This document shows positions 14,368-22,366 of a stretch of 24,591 nt of DNA, piece after piece (position 1 is the first letter of the stretch; each line of letters opens with the position of its first letter). The notes under the pieces are model-generated. The model ran no database searches. It saw only the letters and a list, made by a program, of their open reading frames with translations, and had not been told where the DNA came from. Location of the stretch: NCBI GenBank assembly GCA_018396615.1, contig JAGTQT010000002.1, positions 37,754 through 62,344 on the forward strand, read 5' to 3'. This DNA is from Candidatus Bathyarchaeota archaeon (GTDB taxonomy: Archaea > Thermoproteota > Bathyarchaeia > Bathyarchaeales > Bathycorpusculaceae). A program made the translations under genes and the position numbers.

Positions 14368-15422
14368 AACTTAGAGACCGAGACGCAATAGTAACCAAGG
14401 ACAAGCTGATTTTCCGCGTATTTGGCTATGCACATCCAAGAGACGCCTATATATGCGATATAGAATATGCGCCCGCAGAAATCTTCCGCTCAGACAATCC
14501 CAAAGCACCAAGAGGTGCTGAGAAAAGCGTTTTCTACAAGTTCTATGAAGATGAGGGATGGAGGCTTATTCAAAAACGTTTAAGACAGTATATGATTTTT
14601 CACGAGATGCTTCAAAAGAATGTTGTAGGTGTCAAGCTTCCAGATATCGCTGAGGTGCGAAAGCCAGATGAAGCGTTGAAAAGTGTCCTTGAAAGAAGAG
14701 ACAAGGATGAGCTTCTGAAGGCTTTACAGAAGGTTCTGGTTTTCTCTGTAGAGCGTTCACGTTTATTGGCCAAAGATTTCGGAGTCTTCGGCTCAGTTCT
14801 CCAAGGTTTTCACCACCCAAAGTTTTCTGACATAGACCTCATCGTCTATGGCGAAAAGAACACTTCCGCGTTGCGTGAAACTCTAAGCGATGTTTACGAA
14901 GAGAAAGATGCGCCGCTTAAGAATGAGTTTCAAACAGACGTGACAATTGCAGGGAAGCACTGGAGATTCCGCAACTTCAGCGCCCAAGAATTCATGAAAC
15001 ATCAACGTAGAAAACTAATTTACGCTCTCTTTAAGGACTGCGAGTCAGGCAGAGTAATAAAAACCGAGTTTGAACCAGTGAAAAGTTGGAGCGAAATTCA
15101 AGATAACTACGATCCAGAAGGGCGCATCGTTCAGAAAGGCTGGGTTAAAATGGTTGCCCGAATAGTTAACGACAAGGAAGGCCTGTTTATGCCATCTATA
15201 TACGGCATTGAGCCTCTAACGGTCTTAGAGGGATCGAGAAATGCTATCGAAGCGCGGCAAATCATCTCTTACATGGAAGAGTTTCGGCTTCAGGCTTTTA
15301 GAGACGAAAAAGTCTATGTGGAAGGCAACTTAGAAGAAGTCTTATCCTCAAAAGGAACTTGCCTGCAAATCGCCTTGACCTATTGCCCACGATACTATGA
15401 ACAAGTTATGAAAGTTGTCTAG
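14355..15422 (+). CDS. Nucleotidyltransferase-like protein, paralog 2 of 3
   Basis: The 355-residue product has the same three-part layout as its neighbours: an N-terminal domain (AIVTKDKLIFRVFGYAHP, 11-28), the nucleotidyltransferase signature FGVFGSVLQGF (Gly-Ser 146-147) with SDIDLIVYG (Asp 159 and 161), and a C-terminal domain (about 240-355; GRIVQKGWVKMVARIVNDKE and EKVYVEGNLEEV). The gene starts at TTG inside the end of paralog 1, with GAGG about 10 bp upstream, so translation is probably coupled. Its stop codon overlaps the stop of the convergent paralog 3 within one CTAG. All three keep the Gly-Ser and Asp-x-Asp residues, so all may be active. Function unknown. Confidence 0.75.
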   Translation: MAYLKLRDRDAIVTKDKLIFRVFGYAHPRDAYICDIEYAPAEIFRSDNPKAPRGAEKSVFYKFYEDEGWRLIQKRLRQYMIFHEMLQKNVVGVKLPDIAEVRKPDEALKSVLERRDKDELLKALQKVLVFSVERSRLLAKDFGVFGSVLQGFHHPKFSDIDLIVYGEKNTSALRETLSDVYEEKDAPLKNEFQTDVTIAGKHWRFRNFSAQEFMKHQRRKLIYALFKDCESGRVIKTEFEPVKSWSEIQDNYDPEGRIVQKGWVKMVARIVNDKEGLFMPSIYGIEPLTVLEGSRNAIEARQIISYMEEFRLQAFRDEKVYVEGNLEEVLSSKGTCLQIALTYCPRYYEQVMKVV

Positions 15423-16441
15423 CTCGATTGACTCGGAATCATAAAGTCTTCCGGACGATTTCCCAGCAGAAGTCTATAATGCTTGCTACCGTGTTTTCTG
15501 TCAACAACTCGTTCAACTTTTCCTTCTGCAATAACAGTTTCGCCTTTCTTTGCTTGTTCGCAGAATCTTCCGCGAAAAGATACGATTTCCTCAATTGTCT
15601 CAGCCGCAAATCCGGTGATAGGCTGCACGTTGCCTATACGATAAATGCATGGCGTGAAAATCGCTTCTGAATCATCCGTGATCGTGGCTTTTATCCGCGC
15701 GCGTCCAATGTTCACGTAGCGAACATTACCATATTTTTCTTTAACTTCATTCCAGTCTTTCACGAATCTGATAAAGTAGTCTTTTCCAAGGAACCTGCCT
15801 TGTAAGAATTTTCGTGATTCTGTTCGAACAAAATCTTCGAAGCTGCCCTTAGTGTCTGTCGAACGGAAAGCGAATAGACGCCGCAAATCAGATACGGTGT
15901 AAGAAGTGAAGTGTGAATGCTTACTATGAAGGAGATCTTGAAGCGCGAAATACACCTTCCTGCAGTTTTTAGAACCATAAACCACGGGGTCTATGTCGGA
16001 TGCTGGAAGATGGAGTTCAACCAAGAGGGAGCCGGAAACTCCGAGGCTATTCCATTGGACACCTGCAGTTTCTTTCAAAAGACTGGCAAGTTTTAGAGCC
16101 TTGCCTTCAATTGAATCCAGAGTTTTCGAACTTCGCATCTCTTTTAATCTCTTAATAGGATCATGAATTTTTTTTACTTTCTCAACTGGAATTTCGCAAA
16201 GAATCTCATCAAAAACAGGATCGTAAACAAGGTAGTCGGGAAACATCTTTTTTAGAAGCTTGAAACGCGAGGATAAAGGATAGATTTTTCTGTAAGCCGT
16301 TGTTTCCCTTTTTCGCCATCCACTTTTTTGTGGGAAATAGCGTATGAAGGCAACAATCCGATCAGGGGGATGAACCAATCCTTTAACATCAAATATAGCA
16401 TTATCAAGAGTTTCAACTAAATCTCCTTCACGCGCTTTCAT
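15419..16441 (-). CDS. Nucleotidyltransferase-like protein, paralog 3 of 3 (inverted)
   Basis: The 340-residue protein on the opposite strand matches paralogs 1 and 2 across its length: N-terminal GDLVETLDNAIFDVKGLVHPPDRI, nucleotidyltransferase signature LGVSGSLLVELH (Gly-Ser 137-138) and SDIDPVVYG (Asp 149 and 151), then a C-terminal domain with GRARIKATITDDSEAIFTPCIY and KGETVIAEGKVERVV. A Pro replaces the usual hydrophobic residue after the second Asp. The ATG at 16441 begins directly before the family domain. A TATA-like GATTAAATG lies near 16475-16483. The inversion suggests duplication followed by rearrangement rather than a simple tandem array. Confidence 0.75.
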   Translation of the reverse strand: MKAREGDLVETLDNAIFDVKGLVHPPDRIVAFIRYFPQKSGWRKRETTAYRKIYPLSSRFKLLKKMFPDYLVYDPVFDEILCEIPVEKVKKIHDPIKRLKEMRSSKTLDSIEGKALKLASLLKETAGVQWNSLGVSGSLLVELHLPASDIDPVVYGSKNCRKVYFALQDLLHSKHSHFTSYTVSDLRRLFAFRSTDTKGSFEDFVRTESRKFLQGRFLGKDYFIRFVKDWNEVKEKYGNVRYVNIGRARIKATITDDSEAIFTPCIYRIGNVQPITGFAAETIEEIVSFRGRFCEQAKKGETVIAEGKVERVVDRKHGSKHYRLLLGNRPEDFMIPSQSS

Positions 16442-16495
16442 TCGTATCTTCCAAGATTACACGGGGTTGGAGAACATTTAATCTGTTCGTCATAG

Positions 16496-17242
16496 TCACA
16501 CGTGATCTAAAATAGTTGCTTCCTGCCAAATCCAAGGAGTCCCCTTGATTGCCTTCATAAGGGGCACAGCCACAATCATGGCAATCATAGCCTGTACAAA
16601 CCTTATTGCAGGATAAAGAAAAGGGCTAACAGTGAATCCAACACGCACCATATCAATAGTCATGCCGAAAATTCCCTCATAGACTACAGGCATAGCGAAA
16701 GCCAGCGCCCCCCACATGTTGTCAACCTGATTTCCGATGAAGGCCAGCAAGAAGAAAAGTGGGGCAGTTCCAGCTTTAGACAGATGCTTTGCAAGCTTCA
16801 CGCATGGCAAGATCAGCAGTAAAGCGATAATTTTGTCCCATACCACGGCTATTCCTATCCACATGTTCTCTGTTAGAGGCTGTACAGGCGGAGTGAAAAA
16901 GAAAGCAATTATCAAGAGAACAAAAATTAGGAATCCGGCTTTCCATTTTCTGTAAAACACTAATCCCGTGACTAGGGCGTTCAGAGGTGGAGAAAGCAGA
17001 AAAGGTAAGCCATAGGGACTCATGCTCCCCGGAGGTATAGTCCATGTTACAGCAACTCCTACGAGGGCAGCAAGCATGCCTAAGTAGGGACCTAGAATGA
17101 GACCGAATACAGAGGCAATTAGAGCCTCCAAGCTGATTTTAACTTCATAGTAAACGGGAATACGTGGTGTTATCAGTGACAGCACATAGTACAATGCTGC
17201 GAAAACAGCAACCAAAGCAAGGTTCCTAGCTGATAATCTCAT
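16496..17242 (-). CDS. ECF-type transporter substrate-binding membrane (S) component, substrate unknown
   Basis: The 248-residue, very hydrophobic protein has about six membrane helices and starts LSARNLALVAVFAALYYVL, the N-terminal helix pattern of energy-coupling-factor S components. LILGPYLGMLAALVG near residues 49-63 is the second typical segment. S components bind a vitamin or metal and dock on a shared EcfT/EcfA module; no EcfA or EcfT gene is in this window, so the module would have to be encoded elsewhere. The protein is somewhat longer than usual S components. It is divergent from the CitG-like gene with a 96-bp shared region, which hints at a coenzyme-related substrate but does not prove it. 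Charged residues are few, and several Pro residues occur in the loop region (TWTIPPGSMSPYG). Confidence 0.7.
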   Translation of the reverse strand: MRLSARNLALVAVFAALYYVLSLITPRIPVYYEVKISLEALIASVFGLILGPYLGMLAALVGVAVTWTIPPGSMSPYGLPFLLSPPLNALVTGLVFYRKWKAGFLIFVLLIIAFFFTPPVQPLTENMWIGIAVVWDKIIALLLILPCVKLAKHLSKAGTAPLFFLLAFIGNQVDNMWGALAFAMPVVYEGIFGMTIDMVRVGFTVSPFLYPAIRFVQAMIAMIVAVPLMKAIKGTPWIWQEATILDHV

Positions 17243-17260
17243 TATGCAGCCACTCTCTGT

Positions 17261-17283
17261 GTAATTTACTACATTTCAATGTA
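17261..17283. promoter_or_regulatory. Symmetric elements in the ECF/CitG-like divergent promoter
   Basis: GTAATTTAC (17261-17269) is a 9-bp odd palindrome, and TACAT (17270-17274) pairs with ATGTA (17279-17283) around TTCA. Both lie between the two start codons, the first about 20-28 bp from the ECF start. The reverse complement of the first, GTAAATTAC, also occurs before fmdD at 20475-20483. A TATA-like TTAATAAAA for the CitG-like gene is at 17299-17307. I see no riboswitch-like structure. Confidence 0.35.
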
Positions 17284-17338
17284 TTTTTTAACATAACATT
17301 AATAAAACTTTCCACAAATCTAAGGAAAGGGAACATCC

Positions 17339-18295
17339 TTGACACAGAAACCATCCGACAAGGCAATTCACATATCCAAATGCCTTGAACTAGCTATCCT
17401 TTTCGAGATCAGCGCGGATAAACCTGGAAACGTGAATCTTACCACAGGCTTCGAGGGCACACGCTATGAGCATTTCCTTGTTTCCGCCGTCGCCGCCGCT
17501 CCCTGGTTCAGACATGCAGCAGAAAAGGGAATAGCCTGTTCTGAGGGACGGATTCGCTTAAGCGAGATAGGCATCGGCGACTCCATTAAACAGTGCGTGG
17601 CCGACATTAACCAGTGGCAGAAAGGAGGCAACACGCTACTTGGTACGGTGATATTGCTTATGCCTATTGCCGCGGCTGCTGGGGCGACTCCTCAGAGGGA
17701 GGATGGCCGTTTCGAAATGTTGGCGATAAGGGAGAACTTGGGTCGTGTGGTTAGGGCAACAACGTCTGAGGACGCTGTAGCCGTGTATAAGGCGATTGAG
17801 ATTGCTAAGCCCAGCGGACTTAACAAGGCTCCTGAGCTTGACGTAAACGACCCTTCTTCTGTCGCTGAGATAATGAAAAGGGGAATCTCGCTTTATCAAG
17901 TGTTTGAGATAGGTTCCAAGTGGGACAGTGTCTGTGCTGAATGGGTGAAGGATTACCCGGTAACCTTCGACGTCGCATATCCCTTCTTAATGCAAGCACT
18001 CAGCAAAGACGGAAACCTCAACACGGCAGTCATTCACACCTTCCTCAAGGTGCTTTCAGAAAACCCAGACACCTTTATCGCCCGCAAAATAGGCAAAGAG
18101 AAGGCTGAAGAAATCTCTTCCGCCGCCAAAGAAATCTTGGTACTTGGGGGGCTAAAGACAGAGGAAGGCAAAAAAAGGCTTCGTGATTTTGACTTGAAGC
18201 TAAGATCGTCTAGTAATCTTCTGAATCCCGGCACGACTGCAGATATTATTGCAGCAGCCCTCTCGCTGTGCGTTCTCGGCGGATACAGACCTTAA
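17339..18295 (+). CDS. Triphosphoribosyl-dephospho-CoA synthase family protein (CitG-like)
   Basis: The 318-residue protein matches the CitG/MdcB fold: LAILFEISADKPGNVN (19-33) in place of the bacterial E-x-x-x-x-PKPGLVD motif, GTRYEHFLVSAVAAAPWFRHAA (40-61), and KGGNTLLGTVILLMPIAAAAG (95-115) in place of the GxNTHKG motif. CitG makes triphosphoribosyl-dephospho-CoA, the precursor of the citrate or malonate lyase prosthetic group. No lyase gene is visible, and the motifs diverge from bacterial ones, so the archaeal substrate may differ. The start is TTG; TTAATAAAA about 35 bp upstream serves as TATA box and AAGGAAAGGG lies before it. The gene ends 2 bp from the convergent ABC permease gene. 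Confidence 0.75.
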   Translation: MTQKPSDKAIHISKCLELAILFEISADKPGNVNLTTGFEGTRYEHFLVSAVAAAPWFRHAAEKGIACSEGRIRLSEIGIGDSIKQCVADINQWQKGGNTLLGTVILLMPIAAAAGATPQREDGRFEMLAIRENLGRVVRATTSEDAVAVYKAIEIAKPSGLNKAPELDVNDPSSVAEIMKRGISLYQVFEIGSKWDSVCAEWVKDYPVTFDVAYPFLMQALSKDGNLNTAVIHTFLKVLSENPDTFIARKIGKEKAEEISSAAKEILVLGGLKTEEGKKRLRDFDLKLRSSSNLLNPGTTADIIAAALSLCVLGGYRP

Positions 18296-18297
18296 GG

Positions 18298-19398
18298 CTA
18301 CTCTTTTTCCACCCATCTCTTGTAAAGCAGTATACCAATCACGTAAAGAATAACTGCTGTTACGGTAAGTGTGGCTATAGGCCAAAGCAGGGCGGCTGCA
18401 GTTGCATCGCGGACCATGATGTCTCTTATAGCTTGCGCGGCGTAGGTCATAGGTATGACGCGGCCGATTTGCTGCATGTAATCTGGGAGGTATTCTACTG
18501 GAAAATACATTCCAGTAAAGAACTGTAGTACGAGGGCAATTGTTGTGGCGGCGTTTGATGCTTCTTGAGGTGCTCTGCCGATGCAGGATATTATCAAGCC
18601 CAAGGCGATGCCGTTCATTGATCCCAGGAAAAAGATGGGAACAAGCAAAGGTACATTCCAGTTAAGCTTTGGACCTAGCAAGACCACAGCTAGAGCCGAC
18701 ATAATTATGATCGCTATGGCTGTCTGGAACAACGCTGCTAGCGTCTTGCCGATAAGCATGTTTATAGGGTGAATCGGTGAAGCTCTGATCTTTTTGAGAG
18801 TGCCTTTTTCTCTTTCAAAGACTATGGCGCCTGTGGCAACAACCATGCTGGAAAAAAGCAGCGGATAAGTAAGCATTCCTGGCACGATGTTTTCTTTGTA
18901 TCCGATGTTTTTAGTTATGGTTGTTTTCTCCGCGGTTAGTGTTACTGGGTCGGTGTAGTTGAATGTATGTTTGTAGTATTCTAAGAGAAATGTTCTGATC
19001 CCATCTTCGATTATGCGGGCAACATCAGGGTTTGTTCCGTCCACTGTTAGGAATGCGGTGGCGTTTCGGTAGGGGAAGCTTTGCTCAAAATTGCTGGGAA
19101 TTATGAATACTGCCCGTATGATTGTTGCGTTTAGGTCTTCAAAGGCTTCGGTTACGTTTGTATACTCTTTTAGTGTAAGAAATCCGCTAGCGTTTAGTCC
19201 CGAGATTACGCCTATGCTTGAGGCTGTTTTGTTATTGTCTACTACGCCTATTGTCGCGTTGAAAGGTATTTCGCGTCCGAAAATTGCTGTGAAGAGGAGA
19301 AGGATAAGGACTGGAAAGGCGATGGTCCAGAAGATTGTTCCTTTTTCTCGAAAGAATGTTTTGATGTCTTTTACCGCTATTCCTATTATCGAATTCAC
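18298..19398 (-). CDS. ABC-2 type transporter permease
   Basis: The 366-residue product has the classic ABC-2 exporter layout: one N-terminal membrane helix (TIFWTIAFPVLILLLFTAIFG, about 21-41), a large extracytoplasmic domain (about 42-190) with several N-x-T sequons, and a C-terminal block of five helices including MLTYPLLFSSMVVATGAIVFEREKGTLKKI, in which the EREKGTL segment is the coupling motif. It starts with GTG one base after the stop of the ATPase gene, with GGAGGT about 8-9 bp upstream inside that gene, so both subunits are cotranslated. Such pairs export lipids, polysaccharides, drugs or peptides; the cargo is unknown. Confidence 0.88.
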   Translation of the reverse strand: MNSIIGIAVKDIKTFFREKGTIFWTIAFPVLILLLFTAIFGREIPFNATIGVVDNNKTASSIGVISGLNASGFLTLKEYTNVTEAFEDLNATIIRAVFIIPSNFEQSFPYRNATAFLTVDGTNPDVARIIEDGIRTFLLEYYKHTFNYTDPVTLTAEKTTITKNIGYKENIVPGMLTYPLLFSSMVVATGAIVFEREKGTLKKIRASPIHPINMLIGKTLAALFQTAIAIIIMSALAVVLLGPKLNWNVPLLVPIFFLGSMNGIALGLIISCIGRAPQEASNAATTIALVLQFFTGMYFPVEYLPDYMQQIGRVIPMTYAAQAIRDIMVRDATAAALLWPIATLTVTAVILYVIGILLYKRWVEKE

Positions 19399-19399
19399 T

Positions 19400-20335
19400 T
19401 TAGGATACCTCCGAACCGGTAAGTCTGCTTCCCGTTAGCTTGATAAAAACGTCTTCCAGCGTCGGCTCCACTATCTCAATTTTTTCAGTTAAAATGCCAT
19501 GCGAGATCAACTTATTTGAGATTTCATGCATGGTTTGCCACGCATCCTTAGCATTTATACTAATCTCGTTGTCTTTTGCAATGAAGTGGTATTCCTTAAG
19601 CAATGCGCGTGTCTTCTGTGCTTGATCGCTTCTTACACGTATGTGAACCGCTGCTTGTCCACCGATCTTCTCTTTCAGAACCGTTGGTTTATCTAAGGCA
19701 GCAATCTTGCCCTTATGCATTATCGCAACGCGGTCGCATAGTTCATCCGCCTCATACATGTCATGTGTTGAAAGAAGCACAGTTTTCCCCTCTTTCTTTA
19801 GTTCTCTGATAAAGTGCCAAAACTCCCTCTTCATATTAGGGTCAAAGCCGACTGTTGGCTCGTCCAAAATGACAATTGCGGGATCATGTACTATTGACGC
19901 GGCAAGGTTAGCTCGCCGCTTCATGCCGCCTGAAAGATGCTGAGCCTTTCGGTTGAGGAACTCGCTTATGCCGAGAACTTTTGATGAAGACTCAAGCCTC
20001 TCCTTGAACTTCTTGGAGCTCAGCGAGTAAAGAGAAGCAGAAAAAGCAAGGTTCTCACGAACTGTCAAGAGATCATAAAGCAAGGTTTCCTGCGGACAGA
20101 AACCTATCACTCCCCGAACTTTGTAGGCGTCTTTTATCAAGTCATATCCTTGAACTGTAGCTCTGCCCTTGTCTAGTCTTCTTAAGCCGCAAAGTATCTC
20201 TATCAGCGTGGTTTTTCCAGCGCCATTTGGGCCTAAAAGACCGAAGATTTCGCCTTCTTCTACAGTGAAGGAGACACCGTCTAAAGCTTTGATTTCTCCA
20301 TAGCTCTTTGAAAGTTCCTCTACTTCAATGATCAT
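19400..20335 (-). CDS. ABC transporter ATP-binding protein of the ABC-2 exporter
   Basis: From Met at 20335 the protein is 311 residues and starts MIIEVEELSKSYGEIKALDG. Walker A is GPNGAGKTT (35-43), the Q-loop is CPQET (79-83), the signature LSGGM (133-137), Walker B IVILDE (153-158) and the switch His190 in STHD. A C-terminal extension (about 215-311) ending in the EPTLEDVFIKLTG motif is typical of DrrA/CcmA-type exporters. A longer frame reaches an ATG at 20401, but family similarity begins at 20335 and a TATA-like TTAATAAAC lies between the two, so the shorter start is chosen. It forms a two-gene unit with the permease and diverges from fmdD. Confidence 0.88.
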   Translation of the reverse strand: MIIEVEELSKSYGEIKALDGVSFTVEEGEIFGLLGPNGAGKTTLIEILCGLRRLDKGRATVQGYDLIKDAYKVRGVIGFCPQETLLYDLLTVRENLAFSASLYSLSSKKFKERLESSSKVLGISEFLNRKAQHLSGGMKRRANLAASIVHDPAIVILDEPTVGFDPNMKREFWHFIRELKKEGKTVLLSTHDMYEADELCDRVAIMHKGKIAALDKPTVLKEKIGGQAAVHIRVRSDQAQKTRALLKEYHFIAKDNEISINAKDAWQTMHEISNKLISHGILTEKIEIVEPTLEDVFIKLTGSRLTGSEVS

Positions 20336-20456
20336 TCTTTTTTCACTGCCTAAATATGAACCGCAAATGCGATGTTTCCCTACGTTTATTAACTTTATCA
20401 TCTCACCAAGAGAGTGGATATGTTTGTCGTCATTGTCTAGGGGTTGATGCGGTTAG

Positions 20457-20483
20457 GTTTAAATCAAAGGTGACGTAAATTAC
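20457..20483 (+). promoter_or_regulatory. Promoter region of the formylmethanofuran dehydrogenase operon
   Basis: GTTTAAATC (20457-20465) is the best TATA-like element upstream of fmdD and predicts a start near 20487 with a leader of about 16 bases. GTAAATTAC (20475-20483), an odd palindrome between the box and the start, is in a position where a bound protein would repress. Confidence 0.4.
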
Positions 20484-20502
20484 CGTAAAAGCTGGGTGCC
20501 GA

Positions 20503-20925
20503 ATGACATCCAATCAAAGGCTGCAAGCAATCCTTATCACAGGGCGCACAATCGACCAAGGCGTTGGAAAGGAAAAAGGAAAAACTTCCAAGGAATATTT
20601 TGACGGCGTAGCAATCTGCCACATAGATCCAGCAGACCTTAAGAAGCTCGGCGTCAAAGGTAACGTGAATGTCCAGATCTCCACAATTTATGGCTCAGTT
20701 ATCGTTAAAGCTGTGGAATCACCTAGAGCACCCCACCCGGGAATCGTGTACATGCCCTATGGTCCATGGGCAAACGCAGTTAGCGATCCTGATACTGACA
20801 GCATTGGTATGCCTTCTCTTAAGGGAATAAACGCTGAGATTGAGCCTATTGGAGACAAGCCTGTTCTTAGTTTAAGTGAGCTTTTGAAATCGCAGTTTGG
20901 GAAGGAGCCTTATGCCCTACATTGA
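20503..20925 (+). CDS. fmdD: Formylmethanofuran dehydrogenase subunit D
   Basis: The 140-residue protein matches the small molybdopterin-dinucleotide-binding subunit of formylmethanofuran dehydrogenase: LQAILITGRTIDQGVGKEKGK (7-27), VAICHIDPADLKKLGVKGNVNV (36-57), and HPGIVYMPYGPWANAVSDPDTDSIGMPSLKG (78-108), the family's cofactor-binding loop. Together with FmdB it holds the Mo or W bis-pterin cofactor. The enzyme reduces CO2 with methanofuran to formylmethanofuran, the first step of the archaeal methyl branch, or runs in reverse. Mo versus W cannot be told from sequence, so fmd and fwd names are both possible. fmdB starts inside the last codons of this gene, which suggests coupled translation. 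Confidence 0.9.
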   Translation: MTSNQRLQAILITGRTIDQGVGKEKGKTSKEYFDGVAICHIDPADLKKLGVKGNVNVQISTIYGSVIVKAVESPRAPHPGIVYMPYGPWANAVSDPDTDSIGMPSLKGINAEIEPIGDKPVLSLSELLKSQFGKEPYALH

Positions 20926-22366
20926 ATCTGTAACCTGCCCTGTTTGCGGATGCCTCTGCGATGATATCAGGCTTAGGATTGAGGCGGGAAAAATAGTTGA
21001 GGTGAAAAATGGGTGCGCTATGTGCGAATCCAAGTTCCTCGGCTACTGTGGCGAACACAGGCTTTCCAAGCCACTTCTAAGGAAAAACGGCGAACTAGTT
21101 GAGGTATCCCTTAACGAAGCTGTGAAGAAAGCCGCCGAGATTCTAACAGAAGCCAACTATCCTCTTCTATACGGCTGGAGCTCAACTTCCTGTGAGGCAA
21201 CAAGAGTCGGACTTGAATTAGCAGAAGAAGTTGGCGGAGTGATAGACAACACGTCAACCGTCTGCCATGGGCCTTCTGTACTCAGTGTTCAAGACATAGG
21301 CATCCCGTCATGCACACTGGGACAAGTGAGACATAGGGCTGACCTTGTTATCTATTGGGGATGCGACCCTTGGAGCGCTCATCCACGGCACATCGAGAGA
21401 TATACGTCTTTTTCTGAGGGGAGATTTGAGAAAAGCGAATGGAAAGGCTATCTCTCTAAGACTAAGGCGTTGATCGTGAAGAAGAAGATTGAGAAGGCGC
21501 TCAAACGAGTCTTTGCTAGGCAAGCACCATCGCTTTCGCCATCTGTTAGAAGAGAGCCTCCTCCAACTCTCTTCAAGCAAGGCAGAAAGATGATTGTAGT
21601 TGACGTTAGAAGAACTAGATCAGCTGAAACAGCGGACTACTTTATACAGGTTGAACCTAACAAAGACTACGAACTGCTCGAGGCGCTGAGACTCTTAGTC
21701 CGTGACGAAGAACTCGAAGTAGAAGAAGTTGCAGGGATACCAGTTGCCTACTTGGAGGAGGTTGCTGATCTCATGATCCGCTGCAACTTTGGAGCGTTGT
21801 TCTTCGGTCTAGGGTTGACAATGAGCAGAGGGAAGATGCGGAACATAGATGCTGCGCTTTCTCTGGTTCGTGACCTGAACACGCGAACCAAGTTCACTAT
21901 CATGCCTATGCGAGGGCATTTTAACGTTTCAGGAGCAGACACAGTCTTCACATGGCAGACAGGATACCCCTACGCTGTTGATTTTTCTCTCTGTTACCCG
22001 CGTTATAACCCAGGCGAAACGTCGGCGGTTGACGTTCTTTTGCGGGGCGAGACCGATGCCTCTTTGATTGTGGCGTCCGATCCTGTTTCCAATTTTCCTA
22101 GAAAAGCAGCAGAGCACTTGGTTAAGAACCCGCTGATAGTCATAGATCCCCACATGAATGCAACTGCTCAGATGGGCGACGTCGTCATTCCATCCGCTCT
22201 TGTCGGAGTTGAGGTTGAGGGAACAGCCTACCGCATGGATCACGTACCCCTTCCGCTAAAAAAAGTCGTGGAGCCGCCTGAGGGGCTGATCTCAGACGAG
22301 GAAATCCTTAGAAAAATCCTCTCAGAGGTTAGAAAGATCAAAACAGGGAAAACGGAGGAATCGTAA
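20912..22366 (+). CDS. fmdB: Formylmethanofuran dehydrogenase subunit B, with an internal insertion
   Basis: This 484-residue catalytic subunit begins MPYIESVTCPVCGCLCDD. The N-terminal cysteines (9, 12, 16 and 46 are the likely set, with others nearby at 14, 35 and 38) should bind a [4Fe-4S] cluster. Cys118 in NTSTVCHGPS is the metal ligand; it is cysteine here, not selenocysteine. GCDPWSAHPRH (150-160) and VIDPHMNATAQMGDVVIPSA near the C-terminus are typical. Residues about 176-222, lying between RHIERYTSFSEGRFEK and the GRKMIVVDVRRT strand, are a basic extra segment of roughly 45 residues absent from the family proteins I know. The ATG at 20912 has AAGGAG 4 bp upstream and is preferred to TTG at 20897. 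Fits cofactor supply by MobB. Confidence 0.92.
   Translation: MPYIESVTCPVCGCLCDDIRLRIEAGKIVEVKNGCAMCESKFLGYCGEHRLSKPLLRKNGELVEVSLNEAVKKAAEILTEANYPLLYGWSSTSCEATRVGLELAEEVGGVIDNTSTVCHGPSVLSVQDIGIPSCTLGQVRHRADLVIYWGCDPWSAHPRHIERYTSFSEGRFEKSEWKGYLSKTKALIVKKKIEKALKRVFARQAPSLSPSVRREPPPTLFKQGRKMIVVDVRRTRSAETADYFIQVEPNKDYELLEALRLLVRDEELEVEEVAGIPVAYLEEVADLMIRCNFGALFFGLGLTMSRGKMRNIDAALSLVRDLNTRTKFTIMPMRGHFNVSGADTVFTWQTGYPYAVDFSLCYPRYNPGETSAVDVLLRGETDASLIVASDPVSNFPRKAAEHLVKNPLIVIDPHMNATAQMGDVVIPSALVGVEVEGTAYRMDHVPLPLKKVVEPPEGLISDEEILRKILSEVRKIKTGKTEES

Noticed and set aside
20335..20401. Extended N-terminus of the ABC ATPase from ATG 20401
   Set aside because: The extra 22 residues match nothing in the family and contain a TATA-like element; the domain begins at 20335.
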